DNA from: Halogeometricum sp. S3BR5-2
GTDB taxonomy: Archaea > Halobacteriota > Halobacteria > Halobacteriales > Haloferacaceae
Direction: 5' to 3'
Assembly (NCBI RefSeq): GCF_031624635.1
Contig: NZ_JAMQOQ010000002.1
Location: 1-64,000 of the forward strand
Length of the DNA: 64,000 bases
The translations under genes were made by a program, and so were the position numbers. Shown piece by piece: positions 8,137-17,576 of the stretch. Every line of letters begins with the position of its first letter. Within the stretch, counting starts at the first letter, position 1. Under the pieces are notes generated by a model. It had not been told where the DNA came from. It did not search any database and worked only from the letters and a program-made list of their open reading frames with translations.

Positions 8137-9117
8137 ATGGCACAAGAAGAACAAACCGGTCGGTCGATATTCACCGACCTCGACGACAGTTCGTCCGGCG
8201 AGCAGGTCGACAAGTGGAAGCGGACGGCCCGCCTCTGGAAGGAGACGCTGATAGAGCAGTGGAAGATGCTGACCGACGAACTCTCGGTGAAGCTCTCGCT
8301 GTTCGTCGTGGCGGGGTTCGTGCTGATCGCCATCTTCGCCCCGTTCATCGCCCCCTACCCGCCGCTCCAGCGGCAGTACCAGGGGGACGACGGGATACTC
8401 ATCGAGAAGTGGGCCGACCCGTCGCTGCTCGGCGGCGACAGCGGCTACCTCCTCGGGACGACCGCCGAGGGCTTCGACATCTTCAGCCAACTCGTCTACG
8501 GGACGCGCGCGGCGCTGATGGTCGGCCTCATCGCGGCGGTGTTCACCGCGGGTATCGGGACGCTCGTCGGCCTCGTCGCCGGCTACTACGGCGGGAAGGT
8601 CGACGACGCCCTGATGCGCGTCGTGGACTTCCTGTACGGGATGCCGTTGCTCCCGACGGTCATCGTCCTCGTGGCGGTGTTGGGGCCGAACCTCTGGAAC
8701 ATCATCCTCGCGCTTATCATCCTGCAGTGGCGGTCGACCGCCCGCGTCATCCGCTCGCAGGCGCTGTCGCTCCGCGAGCGACCGTTCGTGAAGGCCGCGG
8801 AGGTGGCCGGCGCGAGCGACTGGCACATCATCAGCCGCCACCTCGCGCCGAACGTCCTGCCGATGACGTTCCTGTACGGGTCGTTCGGCATCGCGTGGGC
8901 CATCCTCGCGGAGGCGGGCGTCTCGTTCATCGGTCTCGGCGACCCGAACACCGTCTCGTGGGGCACGATGCTGCAGGCCTCGCGGGCGTACTCCGCGCTC
9001 CAGTTCGGAGCGTGGTGGTGGTTCGTCCCGCCGGGAATCTGCATCGGCCTGCTGGTCATCAGCGGCTTCCTCATCGGCCGCGGCTACGAAGAAATCACGA
9101 ACCCCAAGCTACAATGA
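8137..9117 (+). CDS. ABC transporter permease, DppC type
   Basis: The 326-residue protein has a long cytoplasmic N-terminus (about 55 residues, charged), the typical DppC first helix (SLFVVAGFVLIAIFAPFIAPYPP), LGTTAEGFDIFSQLVYGTRAAL as the conserved post-helix segment, and the EAA coupling region REREPFVKAAEVAGASDWHII-like around residue 215. It overlaps the next gene by 4 bases (ATGA), a sign of tight translational coupling. It pairs with the DppB-type permease. Confidence 0.92.
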   Translation: MAQEEQTGRSIFTDLDDSSSGEQVDKWKRTARLWKETLIEQWKMLTDELSVKLSLFVVAGFVLIAIFAPFIAPYPPLQRQYQGDDGILIEKWADPSLLGGDSGYLLGTTAEGFDIFSQLVYGTRAALMVGLIAAVFTAGIGTLVGLVAGYYGGKVDDALMRVVDFLYGMPLLPTVIVLVAVLGPNLWNIILALIILQWRSTARVIRSQALSLRERPFVKAAEVAGASDWHIISRHLAPNVLPMTFLYGSFGIAWAILAEAGVSFIGLGDPNTVSWGTMLQASRAYSALQFGAWWWFVPPGICIGLLVISGFLIGRGYEEITNPKLQ

Positions 9118-10166
9118 GTCTACTCGAAGTCGAAGACCTCGAAGTGTACTACGAGACCGAAGACGGGCCCGCACAGGCCGTCGACGGCGTCTCCTTCGAA
9201 CTGGAGGAGGGCGAGAACCTCGGCATCGTCGGCGAGTCCGGATGCGGCAAGACGACGCTGGCGAAGTCCATCATCGGCATCCTCCCCGACGCCGGCTACG
9301 TCAACGGCGGCGAGATACGGTTCAAGGACGACGACCTCACCGGGATGACGGGCAAACAGCGGCGCCGCCTCAAGTGGGAGGAGATATCCATGGTCGCCCA
9401 GTCGGCGATGAACTCCTTGGACCCCGTCTACACTATCCGCGAACAGATCGTCGAGGCCATCGAGACGCACCGGCCCGGTACCGGCCGGACCGAGTCGAAC
9501 GAAATCGTCACCGAGATGTTCGAACTCGTCGGGTTGGACCCCGACCGCGCCGACGACTACCCACACCAGTTCTCCGGCGGGATGCGTCAGCGCGCGATGA
9601 TCGCGATGTCTCTGGCGCTGGAACCGTCGCTCATCCTCGCGGACGAACCGACGACGGCGCTGGACGTCATCATGCAGGACCAGATCCTCAAGCGCATCGG
9701 GCGCATCCAGGACGAGGTCAACTCCTCGATGCTGGTCATCACGCACGACGTGAGCGTCGTCGCGGAGACGTGCGACCGCGTCCTCGTGATGTACGCCGGC
9801 AAGGTCGCAGAAGAGGGACCGGTCGAGGAGATATTCGGCCAGCCCTACCACCCCTACACCATCGGGCTGAAACGCGCGTTCCCGAACATCCGCAGGCCCA
9901 CGCAGGACCTCCTCTCCATCAAGGGCTACCCGCCCGAACTCGTCGACCCGCCCACGGGCTGTCGGTTCGCCGAGCGGTGCCCGATGGCGACCGACCGCTG
10001 CCGCGAGGAGGAACCCGAGGCCCACGAGATGAACGGTCTCCGGTCGTACTGCCACTACGCCGAGGACATCGACACCGAACTCCGACCGTACGCCGACAAC
10101 CCGGAGACGTGGAGTCAGACCGCCGCGGCCCGCAAGGCCGAGACCGGCGACGTCGGGGGTGACTGA
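9114..10166 (+). CDS. ABC transporter ATP-binding protein, DppD type
   Basis: The 350-residue ATPase has Walker [10 protein letters not shown] (about residues 39-47), Q-loop region, signature SGGMRQR, Walker B LILADEPTTALD and switch His (ITHDV). The C-terminal oligopeptide extension (PYHPYTIGL, then CRFAERCP with further Cys) is typical for peptide transporters. The ATG overlaps the stop of the upstream permease. It energises the transporter with the DppF-type partner. Confidence 0.93.
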   Translation: MSLLEVEDLEVYYETEDGPAQAVDGVSFELEEGENLGIVGESGCGKTTLAKSIIGILPDAGYVNGGEIRFKDDDLTGMTGKQRRRLKWEEISMVAQSAMNSLDPVYTIREQIVEAIETHRPGTGRTESNEIVTEMFELVGLDPDRADDYPHQFSGGMRQRAMIAMSLALEPSLILADEPTTALDVIMQDQILKRIGRIQDEVNSSMLVITHDVSVVAETCDRVLVMYAGKVAEEGPVEEIFGQPYHPYTIGLKRAFPNIRRPTQDLLSIKGYPPELVDPPTGCRFAERCPMATDRCREEEPEAHEMNGLRSYCHYAEDIDTELRPYADNPETWSQTAAARKAETGDVGGD

Positions 10167-10167
10167 G

Positions 10168-11262
10168 ATGAGCGACAGAGCGCTCCTCGAAGTCGAGAAC
10201 CTGAAGAAGCACTTCAAGGTGAACCAGGGCTGGATTGCCAGCATCATGCAGTCGGTCTCCGGCGACGACCCCGACTACGTCCACGCCGTCGACGGCGTCT
10301 CCTTCGAACTCCGCGAGGGGGAGACGCTCGGACTGGCGGGCGAGTCCGGGTGCGGGAAGACCACCACGGGGATGTCGCTCGTGAAACTGCACGACCCGAC
10401 CGACGGCGACATAGTCTACAACGACAAGAAGCTCTCGGAGGCCAACGAGGCCGAAATCGCGGAGTTCCGGCAGAACGCCCAGATGATCTTCCAGGACCCC
10501 TTCGAGAGCCTCAACCCGCGGATGACGGTGTACGACACCGTCGCGGAACCGCTCCGCATCCACGACATCCGCAACGAGACGGCGCGGGTCCAGCGCGCCC
10601 TGGAGTTCGCCGAACTCCTCCCGGCCGAGCAGTACTTCGACCAGTACCCGCACGAACTCTCGGGCGGGCAGCGACAGCGCGTCGCCATCGCGCGCGCACT
10701 CGTCCTCGACCCGGACTTCATCGTCGCGGACGAACCCGTCTCGATGCTCGACGTGAGTCTTCGGGCGGGCGTGCTGTCGCTGCTCGACCGCATGACCGAC
10801 GAGTTCGGCCTGTCGGTCGTCTACATCAGCCACGACCTCTCGCTCCTCAGACACATGTGCGACCGCCTCGCCATCATGTACATGGGGAAGATAGTGGAGA
10901 AGGGGCCGACCGACCAGATAATCGAGAACCCCCAACACCCCTACACGCAGGCGCTCATCAACGCCGTCCCCGTTCCCGACCCGGACGTGGGCCGCGAACG
11001 CGTCGAGTTGCAGGGCGAGGTGGGCGACGTCATCGAGATTCCGAGCGGCTGTCGGTTCAAGGCGCGCTGTCCGGACTACATCGGCGACGTCTGCGACCAG
11101 GTCGTCCCGCCGTTAGAACAGAAGGCGGACGTCGGCGTCGACCAGGACATCGCCTGCCACCTCTACGAGAGCGCCGAGGGGTACGACCCCTACGCCGAGT
11201 TGAGCGGGTCGCCGGGCGACGACTCCACGGGCGGCGACGCCTCGGCCCCCGCGGACGACTGA
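10168..11262 (+). CDS. ABC transporter ATP-binding protein, DppF type
   Basis: The 364-residue ATPase carries [24 protein letters not shown] (typical DppF Q-loop segment), [33 protein letters not shown] and the C-terminal PQHPYTQAL plus CRFKARCP cysteine region. The ATG at 10168 begins one base after the previous stop; a GTG at 10159 is possible but less likely. It is the last gene of the operon and is convergent with the SDR gene after 19 bp. Confidence 0.93.
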   Translation: MSDRALLEVENLKKHFKVNQGWIASIMQSVSGDDPDYVHAVDGVSFELREGETLGLAGESGCGKTTTGMSLVKLHDPTDGDIVYNDKKLSEANEAEIAEFRQNAQMIFQDPFESLNPRMTVYDTVAEPLRIHDIRNETARVQRALEFAELLPAEQYFDQYPHELSGGQRQRVAIARALVLDPDFIVADEPVSMLDVSLRAGVLSLLDRMTDEFGLSVVYISHDLSLLRHMCDRLAIMYMGKIVEKGPTDQIIENPQHPYTQALINAVPVPDPDVGRERVELQGEVGDVIEIPSGCRFKARCPDYIGDVCDQVVPPLEQKADVGVDQDIACHLYESAEGYDPYAELSGSPGDDSTGGDASAPADD

Positions 11263-11281
11263 GTTCGGTTCAGGCCGCGAC

Positions 11282-12067
11282 TCACCGCTCGGCCCCCGCG
11301 GCCGCTTCGCGCTCCGTCAGGAACCGCTCGGTCTCCCGCTCGACGAGAGCGGGGAACCGCTGTGCGAGCGCCAACCCGATTCTCGTCACCCAGTCCGCGT
11401 AGATTACCGGCCCTTTCGACTCTATCTTCGCCGCCAACTTTCGCCCCACGTCCGCGGGGTCGCTCATCCGCGACGCCGGGTAGCCGAGCGTCCTCGCCGA
11501 CCGCGTCGCCGCCAGTCGGGGGTGCACGATGGTGCACGCCACGTTCTCGCGGCGGAGTTCCAGACGCAGCGAGCGAGTCAGCGACTCGACGGCTCCCTTG
11601 GTCGAGGCGTATCCGGAGAGCCCCGGGTTACCGACCCGGCCGGCGCCGGAACTCACGTTGTGGACGATTCCCCCGCCACGCGCCCGCATGTGCGGCAGCA
11701 CCGCGCGTATCGTCCGAACGTACCCGAAGTAGTTGACCTCGAAGACCCGCCGCGCGTCCGAGAGCGTCTGGTCCTCGAAGAACCCGTACTCCAGTACCGC
11801 GGCGTTGTTGACCAGGATATCGATCCGCCCCCACTCGCCGACGACGCCGGCCACCGCCGCCTCGACGTCCGCGTCGACCGTCACGTCGCACTCGTGGTAC
11901 CGAACGCGCTCCGGATGCGCCTCCCGGAGCGACTCGATTGCGTCCCCTTCGACGTCGAACCCGGCGACGCGATAGCCGTCCTCGACGAGAGCGGCGAGGA
12001 GGTGGTAGCCGATTCCCTCGTTGGCACCCGTCACGACGACGACCCGCCTGTCCACGGACAACTGCAT
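11282..12067 (-). CDS. SDR family NAD(P)-dependent oxidoreductase
   Basis: The 261-residue protein is a classical short-chain dehydrogenase: coenzyme motif TGANEGIGYH near residue 14, NNAAV near 88, catalytic Ser in NVSSGAG and YASTK (Tyr and Lys). The C-terminal third (SDPADVGRKLAAKIESKGPVIYADWVTRIGLALAQRFP) resembles SDRs with a C-terminal membrane-associating helix, so action on a lipid or hydrophobic substrate is possible. Substrate cannot be named. It stands between the convergent transporter operon and a TldD/PmbA-like gene with a 99-bp gap. Confidence 0.85.
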   Translation of the reverse strand: MQLSVDRRVVVVTGANEGIGYHLLAALVEDGYRVAGFDVEGDAIESLREAHPERVRYHECDVTVDADVEAAVAGVVGEWGRIDILVNNAAVLEYGFFEDQTLSDARRVFEVNYFGYVRTIRAVLPHMRARGGGIVHNVSSGAGRVGNPGLSGYASTKGAVESLTRSLRLELRRENVACTIVHPRLAATRSARTLGYPASRMSDPADVGRKLAAKIESKGPVIYADWVTRIGLALAQRFPALVERETERFLTEREAAAGAER

Positions 12068-12166
12068 ATCCGGCCGTACGTCGGGACGGACGATGAACTC
12101 GCTCCTCGGTGGGGTTCGACGGCGACCGCGGCGCGCCGACCGAACGGTCCCCGTCGCGGACGACCG

Positions 12167-13633
12167 CTACTGGTCGGCTTTCAGCGTCGCCGTGAGCCGA
12201 ACGCCGGGCGCCGTCACCGCGAACGGCAGGTGCGATTTGTGCTTCTCGCAGACGCCCGTCGTCGTCTCGCGGGCCGCGCCGAACGCCGAGAGCGTGCGGA
12301 GCACGTCGGGGTCGTAATCGAGCGAAAGGTCCTCGACTCGGCCGGCGCGTTCGCCGCCGTCGAGGCGGTAGCCCTCGGCTATCGGGAACTCCGCGGACCC
12401 GCAGTCGGGCCGCTCCTCGGTCTTGCGGTCGATGTCCTTCGCGTACAGCACGCTCGCCGGGAAGACGCCCGCGCGCTGGACGCGTTCGAACTCGTCGCGG
12501 AACCACGGCTCTCCGAAGCGCTCGACGTAGACGTCGGCGTCCGCGCGGAGCGCCCTCTCCCCGGCGTCGCCGGCGGCGACGTCGAGATGCCGCGCGTGGA
12601 TGCGCGGCGGTTGGCCGTGACCGAGGCTGGGGACGGCGTTGCCCGCCGGGTGCGCCCCGTCCTCGGCGGCGCTCGCCGTGTTGTGGAGGAGCCGTTCCAC
12701 CTCGCCGCCGTCGACGAGTCGCGTCGGCGTGGTCGGTCGGACCTCGGCGTCGTAGGCGCGCGCGCCCCACGACCCCGCGCGGACGCCGTCCTCGATGTCG
12801 AGCCCCTCGGGACCGATTCGGTCGCCGACGGCGTAGGGGCTCATCCCCATGTAGCCGGTGTCGGCTTCGAGGTAGTGCGAGACGAAGTGGAACAGTTGGC
12901 CGGCGGCCCGCGGACTCAGGGCGACGCTCGCCTCGCCCGTCGGCGCGTCGGCGACGTTCGCCGCCGAGAGCGCCCGCGCGTCGGCGGCCGCCGACTCGAA
13001 CACCGCGGGGAGTTCGTCGAGGAACGCCGCGCCCTCGGTCGACCCGGCGTGGCGGCGCACCTTCGGCCCGCCCTCGAGGTGGAGGCTGCACGTCACCTGC
13101 GCGCGGTCGAGCGTCGTCCGGACCGTGCTCCCGGTGGTGTTGCCCACCGTCTCCTCGACGTGCGCGTCGGCGTAGTTGACCCAGACGCGCCGGAGGTCCG
13201 GACCCGAGTTCTCGGCCGCCGCGATGCCGTCCTCGACGGCGGCGACTTTCTCGTCGACGCCGACGGCGCCGACGGGTTCGCCCGCCCATCCCTCGTGTAC
13301 CGCCCGGTGGGTGGTGTGCGCGTCGAACCTCGCGGGGTCGGACTGCGCGAGCATCCCCGCGCCCCGGACCGCGCGTTCGGCCTCGTCTTCGAGGCTCTCC
13401 TCGTCGAGGCTGGTCGTGTAGCGGTAGTCGGCCGCGCCGTCGGCGAACGTGCGGAGCCACACCCCGCTCTCGGCGAAGGAGACCCGGTCGCGCGGCCCCT
13501 CGTGGGTCACCACCGCGTCGGTCTTCTCCTCGTACACGCCGCCGACTTCGGCGTACGCCACCGCGTCGTCCTCCTCGAACCGTGCCAACAGCCAGTCCAT
13601 CGCGTCCAACGCGTCCTCGCGCTCGTCCGTCAT
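12167..13633 (-). CDS. TldD/PmbA family protein with altered metal motif
   Basis: The 488-residue protein belongs to the TldD/PmbA (U62) family, whose bacterial members form a TldD-TldE protease. The region GQLFHFVSHYLEAD aligns with the TldD site, where the family has HExxxH; here the glutamate is absent and the two histidines are one residue closer, so classical zinc proteolysis is doubtful and it may be the non-catalytic (PmbA/TldE-like) partner. No second family member is in this window. ATG 13633 is chosen; an in-frame start seven codons upstream is possible. C-terminal region has CGSAEFPIAEGYRLDGGE and a Cys-containing ETTTGVCEKH segment. Confidence 0.8.
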   Translation of the reverse strand: MTDEREDALDAMDWLLARFEEDDAVAYAEVGGVYEEKTDAVVTHEGPRDRVSFAESGVWLRTFADGAADYRYTTSLDEESLEDEAERAVRGAGMLAQSDPARFDAHTTHRAVHEGWAGEPVGAVGVDEKVAAVEDGIAAAENSGPDLRRVWVNYADAHVEETVGNTTGSTVRTTLDRAQVTCSLHLEGGPKVRRHAGSTEGAAFLDELPAVFESAAADARALSAANVADAPTGEASVALSPRAAGQLFHFVSHYLEADTGYMGMSPYAVGDRIGPEGLDIEDGVRAGSWGARAYDAEVRPTTPTRLVDGGEVERLLHNTASAAEDGAHPAGNAVPSLGHGQPPRIHARHLDVAAGDAGERALRADADVYVERFGEPWFRDEFERVQRAGVFPASVLYAKDIDRKTEERPDCGSAEFPIAEGYRLDGGERAGRVEDLSLDYDPDVLRTLSAFGAARETTTGVCEKHKSHLPFAVTAPGVRLTATLKADQ

Positions 13634-13742
13634 CGAGACGTGATACGAAATCACCCCACATGAATCCCCGAGAGGCGAGGCTCCCGCGCGGCCGGACGCG
13701 TTGAGAAACCGCCGCCCGCCGTCGCGCGGGCCGCGCGCGCCG

Positions 13743-14813
13743 TCACCCGGACCGCTCGTACAGCAGGGGTTCGCCGTCGGGCACCGCCAGGTCGAGAAGC
13801 GGGTCGTTCTCGTACACGGCCGCCCCCTCGTGCAGGCTGAGAACGTACCCCGAGCGTTCGGTGGCCACGCTCGATTTCGTCTCCCCGTGCGGCGTGAGGA
13901 CGTCCGCGACGACGTCCCCCGAGTCGACCCACTCGCCTTCCCGCACGCGGTAGCGGACGAGGCCGGCGGCGTCCGCGTGCGGATGGACGAACCGTTTCAG
14001 GTCGTCCTCGGCGGGCAACTCGAACGCCGTCGAGGGGGCGTGGGCGTCCGGAACCTCTTCGACCATCCCGAGGGCGGCGCAGACGCCGTACAGGCCGGCG
14101 ACGGCGGCCTCGCGAGCGTCCCGTTCGACGACGAACCGCCCGCCGAGTTCCGGGGTGAACGCGGGGACGCCGTCCGCGACGGCCGCACCGGTGAGGGTGT
14201 GTGCCAGCGCCAGTCGTTCCGTCTCCGCGCGGCCGAACTGGTTGACGACGGGGAGGCCGAACGCGTCGGCGAGTTCGACCACGCGGTCCCGGAGCGACGC
14301 CGCCGCCGCCTCCCCGCGACCCGCGCCGTACCCGACGCGCGGCCGAATCGTGTAGGGGTGCGTGGCGACCCACGAGGTGTGCAACGAGACGACGGCGTCC
14401 GCGTCGGCCCGTATCTCCTCGTACAGGCGCTCGCAGATGACCTGCTGGACGCGCGGGGGTGTCCCGCCTCCGCCGCCCTCGCCCTCGCGGCCGAACAGGC
14501 GGTTCGGGTCGTCGCCGTGGTAGTAGGAGGTCCGACTGTTCGTCCGGACGCCGGCGGGGTTCGTCACGGGGACGCAGACGACGGTTCCGCGGAGCGGTTC
14601 CTCGCGGATTCGGTCCAGAAACTCGTGTATCGCGGCCGTCCCCGTCGGTTCGTCGCCGTGAATCGCGCCGGTCGCCCACGCCGTCGGCCCCGGTTCCTCC
14701 CCCTCGACGACGACGACGGGGAGGCGTTCGGTCCCGCCCGTCGGCAACTCGGCGACGGACAGGTGGCCCGTCGCGGTCCCTCCGGGTTCCGACTCGGCGG
14801 TTCCGACCTTCAT
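13743..14813 (-). CDS. Succinylglutamate desuccinylase/aspartoacylase family protein
   Basis: The 356-residue protein has the M14-like zinc carboxypeptidase fold of the AstE/AspA family: GAIHGDEPTG (zinc His and Glu), the VCVPVTNPAGVRTNSR segment (substrate-binding Asn/Arg), LHTSW (third zinc ligand) and a TPELGG catalytic Glu region. The C-terminal third (after about residue 250) is the beta-barrel seen in such proteins with GEWVDSGDVVADVLTPHGE. Substrate is probably an N-acyl amino acid or similar amide. It lies in the same direction as the TldD-like gene after a 109-bp gap. Confidence 0.87.
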   Translation of the reverse strand: MKVGTAESEPGGTATGHLSVAELPTGGTERLPVVVVEGEEPGPTAWATGAIHGDEPTGTAAIHEFLDRIREEPLRGTVVCVPVTNPAGVRTNSRTSYYHGDDPNRLFGREGEGGGGGTPPRVQQVICERLYEEIRADADAVVSLHTSWVATHPYTIRPRVGYGAGRGEAAAASLRDRVVELADAFGLPVVNQFGRAETERLALAHTLTGAAVADGVPAFTPELGGRFVVERDAREAAVAGLYGVCAALGMVEEVPDAHAPSTAFELPAEDDLKRFVHPHADAAGLVRYRVREGEWVDSGDVVADVLTPHGETKSSVATERSGYVLSLHEGAAVYENDPLLDLAVPDGEPLLYERSG

Positions 14814-14947
14814 GCGGTTCTCGCCGCGGCGACGCGGTCTCTGTTCCCGTACATGCGGGGAGGTACCGAACCCCGCGGCATGAATCCCCCGGAGACGGAC
14901 GGCCCTCGCGGGGGGCGCGGCCCCGGGTTCGGCCCGTCCGCGCGGCG

Positions 14948-15202
14948 CTACCGCCGCCGCTCGCGTCGCTGTCGCTGTTCGTCGGCCTCCGCCTCGTAGG
15001 ACTCCGCGACGACGGTGTCGCGCATCTTCCGTCGGTACTCCCAGACGCCGGCCGCGAGGACGAGGACGGCGAGGACGGCGCCTCGGAGGGGCGTCCCCGC
15101 CAGCGCGAAGTAGGCGAACGCGGCGACGGCGAACGCGACGGAGAGACCGAGTCCGAGCGTCGTCCACCCGCGTCGTCGGTCCCGAGAGCGGGAGTTCGGC
15201 AT
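14948..15202 (-). CDS. Small two-helix membrane protein
   Basis: The 84-residue protein has a basic N-terminus (RSRDRRRGW), two adjacent hydrophobic segments (about residues 16-34 and 39-53) and a highly charged C-terminal tail rich in Arg, Glu and Gln. The frame is open further upstream but the ATG at 15202 is the first that leaves a sensible protein. Function not recognised. It follows the GH15 gene in the same direction after a 208-bp gap that contains one copy of the 21-bp palindrome. Confidence 0.65.
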   Translation of the reverse strand: MPNSRSRDRRRGWTTLGLGLSVAFAVAAFAYFALAGTPLRGAVLAVLVLAAGVWEYRRKMRDTVVAESYEAEADEQRQRRERRR

Positions 15203-15369
15203 GATGGCCTTATGGGTGGTCCGGATACGAAGGTGCTCCGGTCGGCGTTCCCGTCGTCCCGACGCCGGCTTAAAACAGGTAACCGTATTCGACCCGGCTG
15301 ACGGCGGTATTCTCCTGGTTTCGCCCCCTGCGGTCGCCGCCGACGATGGTATAAGACGAGCCACACGGC

Positions 15370-15390
15370 GACAGCCACTAAGGGACTGTC
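15370..15390 (+). repeat. 21-bp palindromic element, copy C
   Basis: Arms GACAG and CTGTC flank a core CCACTAAGGGA. It matches the two copies upstream of rdfA (37157, 37202): all share GACA at the left end, CTAAGG in the core and TGTC at the right end. The A-to-G change in the left arm is matched by T-to-C in the right arm, so the dyad is preserved. It lies 21 bp past the stop of the GH15 gene. Confidence 0.6.
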
Positions 15391-15410
15391 ACGAGATATC
15401 CGCCGTCAGG

Positions 15411-17477
15411 TCAGGCCGCGTCTCCGCTCGGAGCCATCCCGTACGGCTCGTCCCGCACGTGGCTCTCCGCGAGGAGGACGTACATCGCCTGACTCCACTG
15501 GAGGTTGCAGTTCCAGCGCACGGAGCCGTCGCCGCGGACCTGTTCGGGCAGGAGACCGGTCGCGGACGTCCACGTCGGCGCGTCCTCGAAGACGTACTCC
15601 CGGAGGGCCGCCTCGTCGCCGTCGAGCCATCGAACCGCGTCCGCGAACGCCTCGCAGAGGGGCCAGCCGCCGTCCTCGACGCTCCCGGAGGGGGTGAAGT
15701 CGTCCTCGGGGTAGCGGCCGACGCAGGCGGCGTCGTCGGCGCACCACGCCGGGTCCGTCGCCAGTTCCACCGTCGACCGCATCGTCTCGCTGCCGGCGTC
15801 GACGACGTTCCACGGCCACGTCGCCATGAACGCCGCCGCGTCCGGCCGTTCGTCCGGGGCCACGTTGCCGTCGCGTTCGGGGCTGTCGGCGGTGACGTAG
15901 TGGTCGCCGAGGTAGGCGTCCTCGCGGAAGCAGTAGCCGTCGAAGTTCTCGGCCCACGTCGCCGCCGTCTCGCGGCAGTCCGCGGCGAACTCGTCGTCGC
16001 CGCGCGCCTCGGCCAGTTCGGCCATCGCGCGCAGGCCGGCGATGGACGCGGCGCTCCCCTCCGTCGAGTGACCCCACACCTCCTCCCAGGGGTCTTGGGA
16101 CTTCCCGGGGAAGCCGTCGCCGTTGTCGTAGTCGAGGAGGAACTCCGCGGCCGCCCTGCTCATCCCGTAGTGCTCGTCGAGGACTTCCTCGTCGCCGCCG
16201 GTCTCCTCCCAGAGCAACCAGTGGGCGTAGATGGGTCCTCCCACCTGGTCGAGTTGGAGCGCCGTCCAGTTCGGTTCGCCGTCCGAGCGGTAGTTCTGCC
16301 ACCACGTCCCTTCTCGTTCGATGTCCCTGTCGTCGACGACGTCGTCGGTTATCTGCTTGTCGTCGAGCCACGAGAGCGCCCGACGCGCCTCCTCGACGGC
16401 GCCGCCGGCGAGCATCGCGGCGACGATGAACACCTGGTCGCGCGGCCAGACGAAGCGGTAGCCCTGGTCGTCGGGTTCGAACGCGCCGGCGACGGTGCCG
16501 CCGCTGGGGTCCTGCGCGCACTTGAGGCTCGTCAGCGACCGCTCGTACGTCGCGTTCGCCGTCTCGTCGTCCGTCGGGCCGTCGGAGACGCCCTCGTGCC
16601 ACGTCTCCCACGCGTCGGCGAACGCCTCCCGTTCGGCCTCGTAGCCGCGGTCCAGCGTCGAGGTCAGGGCGTCGAGGGCGTCCGACTCGCTGCGGCCGAA
16701 GCCGGCGGCCGTCGTCCACGTCGCCGCCTCGTCGTCGTCGAGGTAGAGGCCGAACCCGATGTCGAGGGAGCCCGCCATCTCGTCGTTCGCGTCGATGTAG
16801 CCGTCGTTCTCCCGGTAGATGTCGTGCCACGCGCTCTTCTCATCTCCCTCCGTCTCGCCGAGCAGTCCCATGCGACGGCCGTCGAAGGAGCGCTGTCCCG
16901 TCTCTTCTCGGCGGAGGGCGACGGCGAAGTAGCGCTCGCCGTCGTGGGAGACGACGCACTCGTACTCGCCGGCCTCGCCCTCGGCGGCGGTCGCGTACGC
17001 CTCGTCGGCCTCCGACTCCTCGCCGCCGTCCTGAATCGAGGAGTTGAGCACGGAGAACACCGTCCGCTCGCCCGCCTCGGAGAACGAGACGCTGTTCCGG
17101 ACGAGCAGCGCGGGCCGGTCGACGGAGACGACCACGTCCTGCGAGAGCGACGCCTCCGCCCCGTCCGCGAAGACGAACTCGTTGTCCAGATGTAGTTCGG
17201 GGACGCGCGGCGACTCGTAGGCGACGTCGCTGTCGGCGGCGTCCTCGCGCACGTCGAGCGTCTGCTCCCTGTCGGCGTCCCACAGGAGCGTGTGGAAGTC
17301 GCCGAACTGCTCGATATCGGCGCGGAACGCGGACGTCTCCTCGATGAGCGCGCCGCGCCAGTCCTCGTCGACGGCGCTGGAAGGGTACTGGTTCGCGGTC
17401 GTCAGCACGTAGCCGCCGTCCTCGCGGGGCGAACTGAGCAACCCGTCCTTGTCACTCGGGGGGTGAAGCCCGTCCAT
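15411..17477 (-). CDS. GH15 glucoamylase-type glycoside hydrolase
   Basis: The 688-residue protein has the archaeal/bacterial glucoamylase layout: an N-terminal beta-sandwich (about residues 1-290), a linker, then the (alpha/alpha)6 catalytic barrel. Key segments are YRFVWPRDQVFIVAAML (substrate-binding Arg-Asp), DPWEEVWGHSTEGSAASIAGL (catalytic acid Glu) and SATGLLPEQVRGDGSVRWNCNLQWSQAMYV (catalytic base Glu in LPEQV). It should release glucose from alpha-1,4-glucans or malto-oligosaccharides. No signal peptide is visible, suggesting a cytoplasmic enzyme acting on stored or imported glucan. A second, distinct GH15 protein is at 29079. Confidence 0.9.
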   Translation of the reverse strand: MDGLHPPSDKDGLLSSPREDGGYVLTTANQYPSSAVDEDWRGALIEETSAFRADIEQFGDFHTLLWDADREQTLDVREDAADSDVAYESPRVPELHLDNEFVFADGAEASLSQDVVVSVDRPALLVRNSVSFSEAGERTVFSVLNSSIQDGGEESEADEAYATAAEGEAGEYECVVSHDGERYFAVALRREETGQRSFDGRRMGLLGETEGDEKSAWHDIYRENDGYIDANDEMAGSLDIGFGLYLDDDEAATWTTAAGFGRSESDALDALTSTLDRGYEAEREAFADAWETWHEGVSDGPTDDETANATYERSLTSLKCAQDPSGGTVAGAFEPDDQGYRFVWPRDQVFIVAAMLAGGAVEEARRALSWLDDKQITDDVVDDRDIEREGTWWQNYRSDGEPNWTALQLDQVGGPIYAHWLLWEETGGDEEVLDEHYGMSRAAAEFLLDYDNGDGFPGKSQDPWEEVWGHSTEGSAASIAGLRAMAELAEARGDDEFAADCRETAATWAENFDGYCFREDAYLGDHYVTADSPERDGNVAPDERPDAAAFMATWPWNVVDAGSETMRSTVELATDPAWCADDAACVGRYPEDDFTPSGSVEDGGWPLCEAFADAVRWLDGDEAALREYVFEDAPTWTSATGLLPEQVRGDGSVRWNCNLQWSQAMYVLLAESHVRDEPYGMAPSGDAA

Positions 17478-17576
17478 GAGTACGCCGAAGCAATCGTCCG
17501 CCCCAACTACGTTCCTTTCGGCCGGCGGGCGATAGCGCCGGTACCGACGGCGGTTTCGGGCCGGTGCGCTCCCGCG

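Noticed and set aside
11522-13663. 713-codon plus-strand frame opposite the SDR and TldD-like genes
   Set aside because: Composition (Val/Arg/Asp repeats) is that of a shadow frame and no motif is present; both genes on the other strand have clear family motifs.
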